Positions 1 through 5,761 of a DNA stretch of 6,237 bases are shown piece by piece (the first letter of the stretch is position 1; the number at the start of each line of letters is the position of its first letter). Source of the DNA: CAYTOF01 sp964439435 (GTDB lineage Bacteria; Bacillota; Clostridia; Oscillospirales; QAMX01). Both the position numbers and the translations under genes were made by a program. The stretch lies in NCBI GenBank assembly GCA_964439435.1, contig CAYTOF010000093.1, positions 1 through 6,237 of the forward strand, written 5' to 3'. Below the pieces are notes generated by a model. The model searched no databases, was not told the DNA's origin, and saw nothing but the letters and a program-made list of their open reading frames with translations.

Positions 1-30
1 TAACATCGGTAGAGGCTCTTTATTCTTTTC

Positions 31-139
31 CGATGGAGGGGAGTTTTCGTGAGTATGGTCCCTCGACGCGTTCCGCGTCGCGCGCTTCGCGCGGGACCAC
101 CCCGCCCTGCGGGCACCCCTCCGATGGAGGGGAATTTAT
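31..139. repeat. Structured GC-rich intergenic repeat, copy 1
   Basis: This is the first of two near-identical copies (the other is at 157-256). Self-complementary arms can be read directly. GGTCCC (57-62) pairs with GGGACC (93-98) as an outer stem. It encloses two hairpins, GACGCG-TTC-CGCGTC (65-79) and GCGCG-CTT-CGCGC (80-92), giving a three-way junction. GCCC-TGC-GGGC (104-114) and the palindrome CCCCTCC-GAT-GGAGGGG (116-132) follow. An open frame runs through it on the plus strand, but its composition is simply the repeat and it is not counted as a gene. The general look (CCCCTCC palindrome, GCGGGNNNNCCCGC-type core) resembles dispersed palindromic repeats of gut Clostridia; that comparison is from memory, not a search. 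Confidence 0.85.
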
Positions 140-156
140 GGGGCGCTGTCCTCAAA

Positions 157-256
157 TCGAGGGGGTTTTAGGAGTACGGTCCCTCCGACGCTTTCCGCGT
201 CGCGCGCTTCGCGCGGGACCACCCCGCCCTACGGGCACCCCTCCGGTGGAGGGGAA
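157..256. repeat. Structured GC-rich intergenic repeat, copy 2
   Basis: This second copy lies about 121 bp after the first and ends next to the nadE stop codon (257-259). The architecture is kept: outer stem GGTCCC (178-183) with GGGACC (215-220), hairpin GCGCG-CTT-CGCGC (202-214), hairpin GCCC-TAC-GGGC (226-236) and palindrome CCCCTCC-GGT-GGAGGGG (238-254). Differences from copy 1 are few. One extra C (186) sits in the junction. One pair of the GACGC/GCGTC stem (187-191 with 197-201) is lost because G became T at 192. The loops have changed freely (GAT to GGT, TGC to TAC). Most of the stems are intact, which suggests structure is what is retained. Confidence 0.85.
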
Positions 257-270
257 TTATATCCCCTCCA
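247..270 (-). other. Hairpin around the nadE stop codon
   Basis: TGGAGGGG (247-254) and CCCCTCCA (263-270) are exact inverted arms of 8 bp around an 8-nt AT loop that contains the nadE stop codon. The middle arm (248-254) also belongs to the palindrome of repeat copy 2 (238-254). In the nadE mRNA it can therefore pair either with the last coding codons or with the repeat downstream, but not both. There is no U-run after either hairpin, so it is not a classical intrinsic terminator. A role in protecting or ending the nadE transcript is only inference. Confidence 0.5.
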
Positions 271-2140
271 GCCATAGCTCTGCTTTTGCGTCTGAGGGCA
301 TGCGGTAGTCGCCTCTGGGCGACAGGGACACGGGGGTTACTTTTGGGCCGTCGGGTAGGCAGGAGCGTTTGAATTGGGCTGCGAAAAACCGCTTGTAGAA
401 TATACCCTGCACTCGCCCTATCTCCTCTTCTGTATACGCCTCTCCAAAGGCATGGGCGCAGAGCCGTCGCACCTTTGCCGGGGCAAAGCTCAGATAAATA
501 CCGTAGTATATAAAGAAGTCATGCAGCTCGTATGGGCCGATGGCCTCTTCTGTTTTCTGTGAGATCTCCCCATCCACCGGGGGCAAAAGCTCGGGGCTGA
601 CGGGTGTCGCCACGATGTCTCGCAGCACCGCCGCAAGCTCCCCTCCCTCCGCTATGTGCAAAAGCAGGGAGCGCACCATCGTCTTGGGCACCGAGAGGTT
701 CACGGCATACATGGACATGTGGTCTCCGCCGTAGGTTGTCCACCCCAGGGCAAGCTCCGAGAGGTCCCCCGGGCCGATGACAAGGCCGTTTTCCATATTG
801 GCAAGGTCCATCAGCACCTGGGTGCGTTCCCGCGCCTGGGCGTTTTCATATGCCGCGTCGTAGTCTTTGCCGCTGTGGCCGATATCCTCAAAATGCCCCG
901 CCACAGCCGCCGTGATGTCTATCTCGCGGTAATACACCCCGAGGGCATCGCAGAGCCTTCGCGCATTTGTGCGCGTGCGCTCCGAGGTGCCAAAACAGGG
1001 CAGCCCCAGGGCGTGGATGGCGCTGCGGGGCATATTGAGCTCCTTCGCCGCGCGCACGCAGACCATGAGCGCCAGCGCCGAGTCCAACCCGCCCGACACG
1101 CCGATGTGCATGGCCTTTGCCCCGATGTGGGCAACCCTTGTCGCCAGCGCCCTGCTCTGGATGGAGAGCGCCACTTCGCTTGAGATCTTGCGGGCGGCGG
1201 CACACGCCGGCACAAAGGGGTTCTGCTCGATTTTTCTGGTCAGAGTTGTCTCTTTTATATCCATATCAAAGGAGATGATGAAATAATCCTCCCTGCCCTG
1301 CCCCTTGGCGCCCTTCTTGGCGCGCTCGGCAAAGAGGGCATGCGTGTCTATCTCGCTTGCGGCAAATCCGCCCCCAAAGGGCGCTGCCTCGGAAAGCAGC
1401 GCGCCGTTTTCACAGATGAGGTTGTGCCCACCACACACGCCATCCGTGGTGGACTCTCCCTCCCCCGCTCCGCAAATCACCGCACCGCCGACACCGAGAG
1501 CCGAGAGCGAGAGCGCCGCATCTCTCCGCCGCCCTGCAGACTCCGTGTCTTCGAAGGAGGCATAGGGGCTTGCCACAATGGCAGCTCCCGCGCCGTAATG
1601 GGCAAGGAGCCCGCCTGGATACACCCCCGCATCGCCGATTTCCACGGCAAAGGAAAAGCTCTGCATCTGTTGGCACTCATAGATCAGCCTTGCCCCAAAG
1701 GGGATGAGATATTCAAAACCGTCCAGGCGGATGTATTCCAGCAACTTCGGCGCGGCGCCAAAGATGGTCTCCTCGCCGCCTTTGGTGGGCAGCGTTTTGG
1801 GCACAATGCCGAGCACCACGCCCCCTTGCAGCACCGCAGCGGCGTTTATGAGCTTGCCGCGGTGGAAAATCGGCAGCCCGATGACAATGCAGGCCCTTGT
1901 CTTTGCCGTGCTCTCACACAGAGAACGCAGGGCAACCAGCGCCCCCGCCTGTAAAGCTGACTGAAAAAACAGGTCTCCGCAGCTTGCCCCTGTGAGAAAA
2001 AACTCCGGAAAAACAAGCAAATGCACGCCCATCTCCTCTGCTTTGCGGACCTCCGCGGCCGCTGTCTTTGCATTTTGCGCGCAGTTTGCGAGCGCAATGC
2101 GCGGTGAACTCGCCGCAACTTTTACAAAACCATCTCTCAT
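257..2140 (-). CDS. nadE: NAD+ synthetase, glutamine-dependent type with a Cys-less glutaminase domain
   Basis: This 627-aa protein should carry out the last step of NAD+ synthesis, the ATP-dependent amidation of deamido-NAD+. The N-terminal half (about 1-290) is a nitrilase-like glutaminase domain. Glu46 (FPEFFLTG) and Lys115 (VPKTLP) of the Glu-Lys-Cys triad are present. The nucleophile position reads VEIGDAG with Gly169 (codon GGC), where the family has VEICED. The C-terminal half (about 300-627) is the synthetase: P-loop SGGLDS at 349-354, then FGTSERT, YENAQARERTQ, DLSELALGW, GDHMSMY, VSPELLP, KRSCLPDGPK and SPRGDYRMPSDA. One oddity there is GPGD at 456-459 for the usual GTGD. The start at 2140 gives the family-typical MRDGFVKVA and has GGCGG 10 nt upstream; an in-frame ATG at 2149 is also possible. 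Length is normal. It may need free ammonia or a partner amidase (inference). Confidence 0.95.
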   Translation of the reverse strand: MRDGFVKVAASSPRIALANCAQNAKTAAAEVRKAEEMGVHLLVFPEFFLTGASCGDLFFQSALQAGALVALRSLCESTAKTRACIVIGLPIFHRGKLINAAAVLQGGVVLGIVPKTLPTKGGEETIFGAAPKLLEYIRLDGFEYLIPFGARLIYECQQMQSFSFAVEIGDAGVYPGGLLAHYGAGAAIVASPYASFEDTESAGRRRDAALSLSALGVGGAVICGAGEGESTTDGVCGGHNLICENGALLSEAAPFGGGFAASEIDTHALFAERAKKGAKGQGREDYFIISFDMDIKETTLTRKIEQNPFVPACAAARKISSEVALSIQSRALATRVAHIGAKAMHIGVSGGLDSALALMVCVRAAKELNMPRSAIHALGLPCFGTSERTRTNARRLCDALGVYYREIDITAAVAGHFEDIGHSGKDYDAAYENAQARERTQVLMDLANMENGLVIGPGDLSELALGWTTYGGDHMSMYAVNLSVPKTMVRSLLLHIAEGGELAAVLRDIVATPVSPELLPPVDGEISQKTEEAIGPYELHDFFIYYGIYLSFAPAKVRRLCAHAFGEAYTEEEIGRVQGIFYKRFFAAQFKRSCLPDGPKVTPVSLSPRGDYRMPSDAKAELWLEGI

Positions 2141-2181
2141 TTTTCTCATTCCGCCTTTTCTGATTCCAAATGTCAGCTTTT

Positions 2182-2221
2182 TTGGCCGCGCTCCGGCTGC
2201 GTGAGCGGCCAAGTGCCGGAG
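2182..2221 (-). promoter_or_regulatory. Interlocked stems in the nadE leader
   Basis: Read along the nadE mRNA, the order is CTCCGGC (2221-2215), TTGGCCGC (2212-2205), GCCGGAG (2197-2191), GCGGCCAA (2189-2182). The first pairs exactly with the third (7 bp) and the second with the fourth (8 bp). This is the A-B-A'-B' order of an H-type pseudoknot or of two competing hairpins. The single-nucleotide linker between the last two arms is short for a classical pseudoknot, so alternative pairing is as likely. The last arm is followed by a run of A, not U, so it is not a terminator. It lies about 40 nt before the start codon. I do not recognise a known riboswitch class. Confidence 0.5.
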
Positions 2222-2248
2222 AACCGCCGACAATTTAAATATTAAAAT

Positions 2249-2276
2249 TTATTAAAATCCTTCGCATTTGTTACAA
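2249..2276 (-). promoter_or_regulatory. Possible nadE promoter
   Basis: Upstream of nadE lies an AT-rich stretch (2232-2276) between the GC-rich leader and the preceding terminator. The best pair seen is TTGTAA (2276-2271) and TAATAA (2254-2249) with 16 bp between. The -10 match is poor, and several overlapping AT-rich alternatives exist. A start near 2242 would give a leader of about 100 nt including the interlocked stems. Confidence 0.3.
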
Positions 2277-2328
2277 TCGCCATGGGGCAAATCACCCCCA
2301 TATGAAAGATTATACCCCGATATAAATG

Positions 2329-2365
2329 TGCCGTCAAGCTCTCATATCAAAAGAGCTTGACGGCA
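2329..2365 (-). terminator. Terminator of the minor pilin operon, possibly bidirectional
   Basis: TGCCGTCAAGCTCT (2329-2342) and AGAGCTTGACGGCA (2352-2365) are exact 14-bp inverted arms around a 9-nt loop. The stem starts 14 nt after the stop codon of the last minor pilin gene. The tail on the minus strand (CATTTATA) is only moderately U-rich, while the plus-strand tail begins TTTT. The stem should end the pilin operon and insulate nadE. No plus-strand gene precedes it, so any bidirectional role is incidental. Confidence 0.85.
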
Positions 2366-2379
2366 TTTTGCCTTGTGTT

Positions 2380-2907
2380 TTAATTGCCCGGGATCTTCAT
2401 CTGAAAGAGCTTGCCGTTTTCCTTGGTCAGCACACACTGCGCGGCGATTATCCTGTCCTGCGACTTGATGTTGTTCATCACCACCACGCCGTTTTGCTCA
2501 ATGCCCCTGGTCTCCAGGCGGTATTTCATCGTGCCAACGCTTTTGACAAGTTCAAAATCCAATGTCAGTTTCTCTATCCCCGCCGCACTCATGCGGCTTT
2601 CGTATAGTTGGATGATGAGCTCTCCGTCTTCAAAATACATGCTCACCATGTCCGCTGCCCCCGCAGGCGGGTTTGCCGCCTCATAGTCCCCCACACCGTA
2701 CCATATCATGAGATAGGCGTTTTCCCGCAGGACCATCTCGGCGACTTTGAGTTCCTTTTGCTCCACGGCTGTCTGCGCGCTGTGGTTGTATATCCTCTGT
2801 CCGAGGATAAAAGAGGTGCCTGCAGCGCCGATGACAATCACGGTGATCACCATGGCCAGCAGCAGCTCTGCAAGCGTTATACCCTTTTTGTTGTTTTGTT
2901 TTTTCAC
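2380..2907 (-). CDS. Type IV minor prepilin, PilW/GspJ-like
   Basis: This 175-aa protein has a class III leader, MKKQNNKKG, cut after Gly9 by a prepilin peptidase. The mature protein begins ITLAELLLAMVIT with Glu at +5, then a hydrophobic helix to about residue 35, and an extracytoplasmic C-terminal domain of about 135 aa. Ile replaces the usual Phe at +1. It is predicted to sit in the membrane and be added to a pilus or pseudopilus. The start is GTG, read from the 4-nt GTGA overlap with the upstream gene's stop, with GGAGGG 8 nt before it, so translation is probably coupled. It is the last gene of the operon, just before the terminator. The globular part is not recognised; PilW/GspJ-like is suggested by position and size only. 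Confidence 0.85.
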   Translation of the reverse strand: MKKQNNKKGITLAELLLAMVITVIVIGAAGTSFILGQRIYNHSAQTAVEQKELKVAEMVLRENAYLMIWYGVGDYEAANPPAGAADMVSMYFEDGELIIQLYESRMSAAGIEKLTLDFELVKSVGTMKYRLETRGIEQNGVVVMNNIKSQDRIIAAQCVLTKENGKLFQMKIPGN

Positions 2908-3341
2908 CCTATCAGCCCTCCGGTGTCGGAGGCAAAGGCCGTGATTCTCGCGGCTTGCTTTCCGTCATTTCCGTTCACGCGGACGATGATGCGCCAGCCC
3001 TCCACACCCTTCACATCCATGTGATGGTAGTATGTAAACTCCCTGGCATCCACCGCGGTTGAAAACTCCTCTTCGCTTGCCTTGAAAACAGCTCCCGTCA
3101 TGCTCTCCAGGGTGGGCGCATCCGTTGTACCCTTGGCAAGTGCCGTGATGAGCACATCGGCAATGCCCTCCGCAGCTGTAAAGGAGTTTTCCCGCGAGAC
3201 ATTGTTTGCGACCAAGGTGTTGGAAAAGGAGATGATGGCTATCATCGCCCCGATGAGCACGACAAGCAGCGCCGCGGCTATGAGCACCTCCGCCAGGGAA
3301 ACGCCTTTCTTTGATTGTGGCAGGGCAAGCTCTTTTGTCAT
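2904..3341 (-). CDS. Type IV minor prepilin, PilV/GspI-like
   Basis: This 145-aa protein has the leader MTKELALPQSKKG, cut after Gly13. It continues VSLAEVLIAAALLVVLIG with Glu at +5 and one hydrophobic segment to about residue 40. A short domain of about 100 aa follows, ending in a beta-rich stretch (WRIIVRVNGND). The length suits a minor pilin such as GspI, PilV or a ComG-type protein, but subfamily is uncertain. The ATG overlaps the stop of the 604-aa gene as ATGA, and AAGGGG lies about 10 nt upstream. Its own stop overlaps the next start as GTGA. The overlaps suggest that the three proteins are made in fixed ratio and act together. No cysteines are visible in the mature part. Confidence 0.85.
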   Translation of the reverse strand: MTKELALPQSKKGVSLAEVLIAAALLVVLIGAMIAIISFSNTLVANNVSRENSFTAAEGIADVLITALAKGTTDAPTLESMTGAVFKASEEEFSTAVDAREFTYYHHMDVKGVEGWRIIVRVNGNDGKQAARITAFASDTGGLIG

Positions 3342-5152
3342 CTCACAAAAACCCCTTCGCCGATTTCAAGCTCTATGAGCTCCCCTTCGGGGGAGTAGAC
3401 ATATCTGTCATAATACGGGGTCAAAACCAGCCCTGTATGGTCGACATATTCTTGTATTTGGTCTTCATAAACAGGCTGCATTCTGGGTACATTGACATAA
3501 CCTAAGGGAAACCAACTCCAAACACGGTCATAAACTTGATTGCCATTTGCATCTAAGACAGGCTCTTCGCCTATATAAACAGAGACTGTCCGTGTTTTCA
3601 CGACATCCGCGTAGTTGTTCGGGTCAAAGAGGTCAAATCCCGAGGGACAGACATACATGCCCGGTTTTGCTATGCCGATGACCTTGTTGTTTTTGTCATA
3701 CATGGTCGTCTCGCGGTTAAACTGCAAGATGAGGTTTTTCCCCGCGGGGTGTTTGATCAAAAGCTTTGAGTCATTGTGCATTTGATAGAAATAGGCAAAG
3801 TTTTCAAAACAGACATACTCCCCTGTGAAAATCGCTGTCTGCGCGGCATATGACCCGCTGGAACCCGGGCGGTACCCAAAGTTGAGCGAAAAGTCTGTCT
3901 TGTTGTTCATGGAGATATATGTCCGCACCCTTGTGCTGCGGGAGTTAAACTCCACATGGGCTCGTTTTTCAAAGGAGGCATGGTTTGTGATGTACATGGA
4001 CACAAACTTGTCCGCCTGCACGGGCAGGGGCTGTACTTGCCCGCCGCTGGTCGTGTTTATGATGGCGCCTGCATTGAGCCAGCCCGCCTCTTCCCCCGTT
4101 ATCCAGTTCATGCGGTTTTCATATGTGGAAAAGAGGATGTTCGGGTCATATTTGTTGCGCTTGGCCTCGTCAAAATCCGTGCCCGTGAGCCTGCGCGGGT
4201 TGCTCCCTAAGGATGTGCCGGCATTTGCAAACTGTGTCAGTGTAAAATTGCCCGAGCCGCTGTAGCGGTAAATGCCGTTTAGCACCTTTGTGTCGCTTGC
4301 CTTTGAGCCTGTTGTCAGGGTGATATTGTCAAAAAAGGCATATCCGTATCCTTCGTCGTCATAGTTGGCATCGCCCTTTGTCGGCAGCTTTATATATACA
4401 TCGGAGGTCGCCTTGGCGGAGGTGCTGTATAAATTGATATCCCCTTTGAAATACAAAAAGTTGGTCATGAGGGTGATGTTTGTCTTATAACTGCCTGTGG
4501 TGATAAAAGAGTCATCCAGCCCCATAAAATACAGCGCCTTGCCCGTCAAAACGTCATAATACCGTGAGTTCAGATTGACCGTCTCTTTAAAGACAATGGG
4601 CATGTGGTTCCAAACAGAGGGGGAGCTTGAAGAGCTGCTGCGTGTTTTAAAGAGCGGGTCGCTTCCTATATATAGACCCACCTGCGCATAACCCGTGGGG
4701 ATGGCCTTCAAAATCGGCACTATGCCCGCATGGTAGACAATCTCCAAATTGAGCTTTTTCTCTACTTGCCCAAGGGTGGATGCCCTTGCCTCCAGCAGGA
4801 TGCTGTTGCCAAGCTCGTCCACCGTGGCGATGACAGCCGCCTCCTTTGCCTCGGAGGGCACACCCGCGCGGTATGAATACTCCATCTCGCCGTTGGCGTC
4901 CCTTTCGGCCGTGACATAGAAATCGACTATGTTCAAATCATCCAGGCCTTTGCCAAGGATGGCCTTGGCGTATTCTATGGCGGAGCGGGCCTCGATGTAG
5001 CTGAGCTTGTCGTCCAGCACCGTCTGTGTGCCGCCTGTGGCGGAGCCTGCCAGAGGCAGCAGAGCCGCGGCAAGCACGATGAGCACCACACCCACCATCA
5101 TGGCATATGCCAGCGCCGCACCTTTCTTTTCTGAGATATTTATGTTTTTCAT
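3338..5152 (-). CDS. Large PilX/GspK-like prepilin-leader protein, candidate pilus tip subunit
   Basis: This 604-aa protein starts with MKNINISEKKG, a class III leader cut after Gly11. The mature start is AALAYAMMVGVVLIVLAAAL, resembling the PilX N-terminal pattern (GAAL). Residue +5 is Tyr, not Glu; loss of Glu5 is typical of GspK, which caps the pseudopilus tip. After the helix (to about residue 35) come an Ala-rich segment (IEARSAIEYAKAIL, about 53-66), a Ser run (about 172-177), and a long Gly/Ser/Thr/Asn/Tyr-rich, apparently beta-rich exported region of about 420 aa. The C-terminus (about 500-604) is rich in Tyr, Pro and acidic residues. At over 600 aa it is far larger than ordinary pilins. 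The ATG has AAAGGAAG 8 nt upstream. It is first in the operon, driven from the promoter near 5400. Role as tip adhesin is inference. Confidence 0.8.
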   Translation of the reverse strand: MKNINISEKKGAALAYAMMVGVVLIVLAAALLPLAGSATGGTQTVLDDKLSYIEARSAIEYAKAILGKGLDDLNIVDFYVTAERDANGEMEYSYRAGVPSEAKEAAVIATVDELGNSILLEARASTLGQVEKKLNLEIVYHAGIVPILKAIPTGYAQVGLYIGSDPLFKTRSSSSSSPSVWNHMPIVFKETVNLNSRYYDVLTGKALYFMGLDDSFITTGSYKTNITLMTNFLYFKGDINLYSTSAKATSDVYIKLPTKGDANYDDEGYGYAFFDNITLTTGSKASDTKVLNGIYRYSGSGNFTLTQFANAGTSLGSNPRRLTGTDFDEAKRNKYDPNILFSTYENRMNWITGEEAGWLNAGAIINTTSGGQVQPLPVQADKFVSMYITNHASFEKRAHVEFNSRSTRVRTYISMNNKTDFSLNFGYRPGSSGSYAAQTAIFTGEYVCFENFAYFYQMHNDSKLLIKHPAGKNLILQFNRETTMYDKNNKVIGIAKPGMYVCPSGFDLFDPNNYADVVKTRTVSVYIGEEPVLDANGNQVYDRVWSWFPLGYVNVPRMQPVYEDQIQEYVDHTGLVLTPYYDRYVYSPEGELIELEIGEGVFVR

Positions 5153-5392
5153 GTGTTGATCTTCCTTTCTTTAAACGCAAGGAACCAAAGAGCTGTTTTG
5201 TTTAACACCCTTGTTAAAATGTTTAAATGTGACAGGGCGCAAACTTTTATATATTGTTGCTTTTCTTATATTTTTATTTTAGCTTATGTGCCGAAAGTGC
5301 TGTTGCCCGCTCACACCGCAAAGCCCTGCCAAAAGAGCCGATGCGGGTGAGGATATTACACCTTGGGCATGCTATCATATTTTATCAACCTC

Positions 5393-5421
5393 AGTATACC
5401 AAACCCCGACATGATAATCAA
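5393..5421 (-). promoter_or_regulatory. Promoter of the minor pilin operon
   Basis: On the minus strand TTGATT (5421-5416) is followed after 17 bp by TATACT (5398-5393). TGG sits directly before the -10, giving an extended -10 element. Matches are 4/6 and 5/6 to the sigma-A consensus. Transcription would begin near 5386, leaving a leader of about 230 nt before the ATG at 5152. The spacer contains a CCAAACCCC motif (5399-5407) that recurs nearby and could be a regulator site. Confidence 0.55.
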
Positions 5422-5483
5422 GCATTTATTAAAAATTTTTGCGCAATATTTCATCTTTTTTCACAAAAACCCGCCCTCTTTAG

Positions 5484-5528
5484 AAAGGGTATGCCAAACC
5501 CTATGCCATACCCTTTTGATAGGGTTTG
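5484..5528. repeat. Two crossing 10-bp inverted repeats
   Basis: AAAGGGTATG (5484-5493) is exactly complementary to CATACCCTTT (5507-5516). CAAACCCTAT (5495-5504) is exactly complementary to ATAGGGTTTG (5519-5528). The order A-B-A'-B' means the stems interlock or compete. As DNA, this could equally be a cluster of paired operator half-sites. There is no U-run after either stem on either strand. Confidence 0.6.
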
Positions 5529-5573
5529 ATATATTCTTTGCCTATAATCAGGTTTTAAAATTCGATTTTGTGC

Positions 5574-5602
5574 CAAACCGTATAGCAAACCGTATACTAT
5601 AC
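5574..5602. repeat. Tandem CAAACCGTATA motif
   Basis: CAAACCGTATA occurs at 5574-5584 and again at 5586-5596, 12 bp apart, close to one helical turn. The inverted arms GTATAG (5580-5585) and CTATAC (5597-5602) flank the second copy. The motif is a one-base variant of CAAACCCTAT at 5495-5504, so it belongs to the same recurring family. Confidence 0.55.
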
Positions 5603-5604
5603 CA

Positions 5605-5652
5605 GGAACAGGAGCAGTAACAGTAACAGGAACAGTAACAGGAGCAGGAACA
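5605..5652. repeat. Hexanucleotide tandem repeat, 8 units
   Basis: Eight consecutive 6-bp units of the form G(G/T)A(A/G)CA run without interruption: GGAACA, GGAGCA, GTAACA, GTAACA, GGAACA, GTAACA, GGAGCA, GGAACA. The variation is confined to positions 2 and 4. It lies outside any supported gene, about 250 bp from the plus-strand pilin promoter. Copy number could vary by slippage, but this single sequence cannot show that. Confidence 0.85.
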
Positions 5653-5700
5653 GGCGTTGCATAGCAACGGAATGCAGGCGTTGCGCAGCAACGATATGCA
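5653..5700. repeat. 24-bp tandem repeat carrying small palindromes
   Basis: Two units (5653-5676 and 5677-5700) follow the hexanucleotide array directly. Both start GGCGTTGC and end ATGCA. Each contains the hairpin CGTTGC-NNN-GCAACG (5655-5669 with loop ATA; 5679-5693 with loop GCA). The stem is conserved, and the main differences fall in the loop and after the second arm. Confidence 0.8.
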
Positions 5701-5720
5701 GAGAAAAGAACACACAAGAA

Positions 5721-5761
5721 AGCGCCCGCAGAGATTTGCGGCAAGAGCCCCCTTGAGCGCT
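5721..5761. other. Possible three-way junction structure
   Basis: An outer 5-bp stem AGCGC (5721-5725) with GCGCT (5757-5761) encloses two adjacent hairpins: CCGCA-GAGATT-TGCGG (5726-5741) and CAAG-AGCCCC-CTTG (5742-5755). Only one base is left over inside the junction. The arms are short, so the fold could be chance, and no transcript through it is established. Confidence 0.35.

Noticed and set aside
31..256. CRISPR array
   Set aside because: Only two repeats of about 100 bp with internal hairpins; no short regular repeats with unique spacers.
33..308. Plus-strand 91-codon open frame
   Set aside because: It is translated from the GC-rich repeat and runs into the antisense of nadE. Its Arg/Pro/Gly composition is that of the repeat.
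656..1183. Plus-strand 175-codon open frame, and similar ones at 1340-1954 and 3825-4265
   Set aside because: They are antisense shadows of conserved minus-strand genes with no family motifs of their own.
2182..2212. Intrinsic terminator in the nadE leader
   Set aside because: The 8-bp stem is followed by A residues on the nadE strand; there is no U-run downstream on either strand.
2141..2233. Longer nadE start at 2233
   Set aside because: It would translate the structured leader. The family N-terminus matches the start at 2140, which has a Shine-Dalgarno-like GGCGG before it.
2282..2301. Inverted repeat ATGGGG/CCCCAT upstream of nadE
   Set aside because: Six pairs with an 8-nt loop and no U-run. 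It could be a minor operator but nothing distinguishes it from chance.
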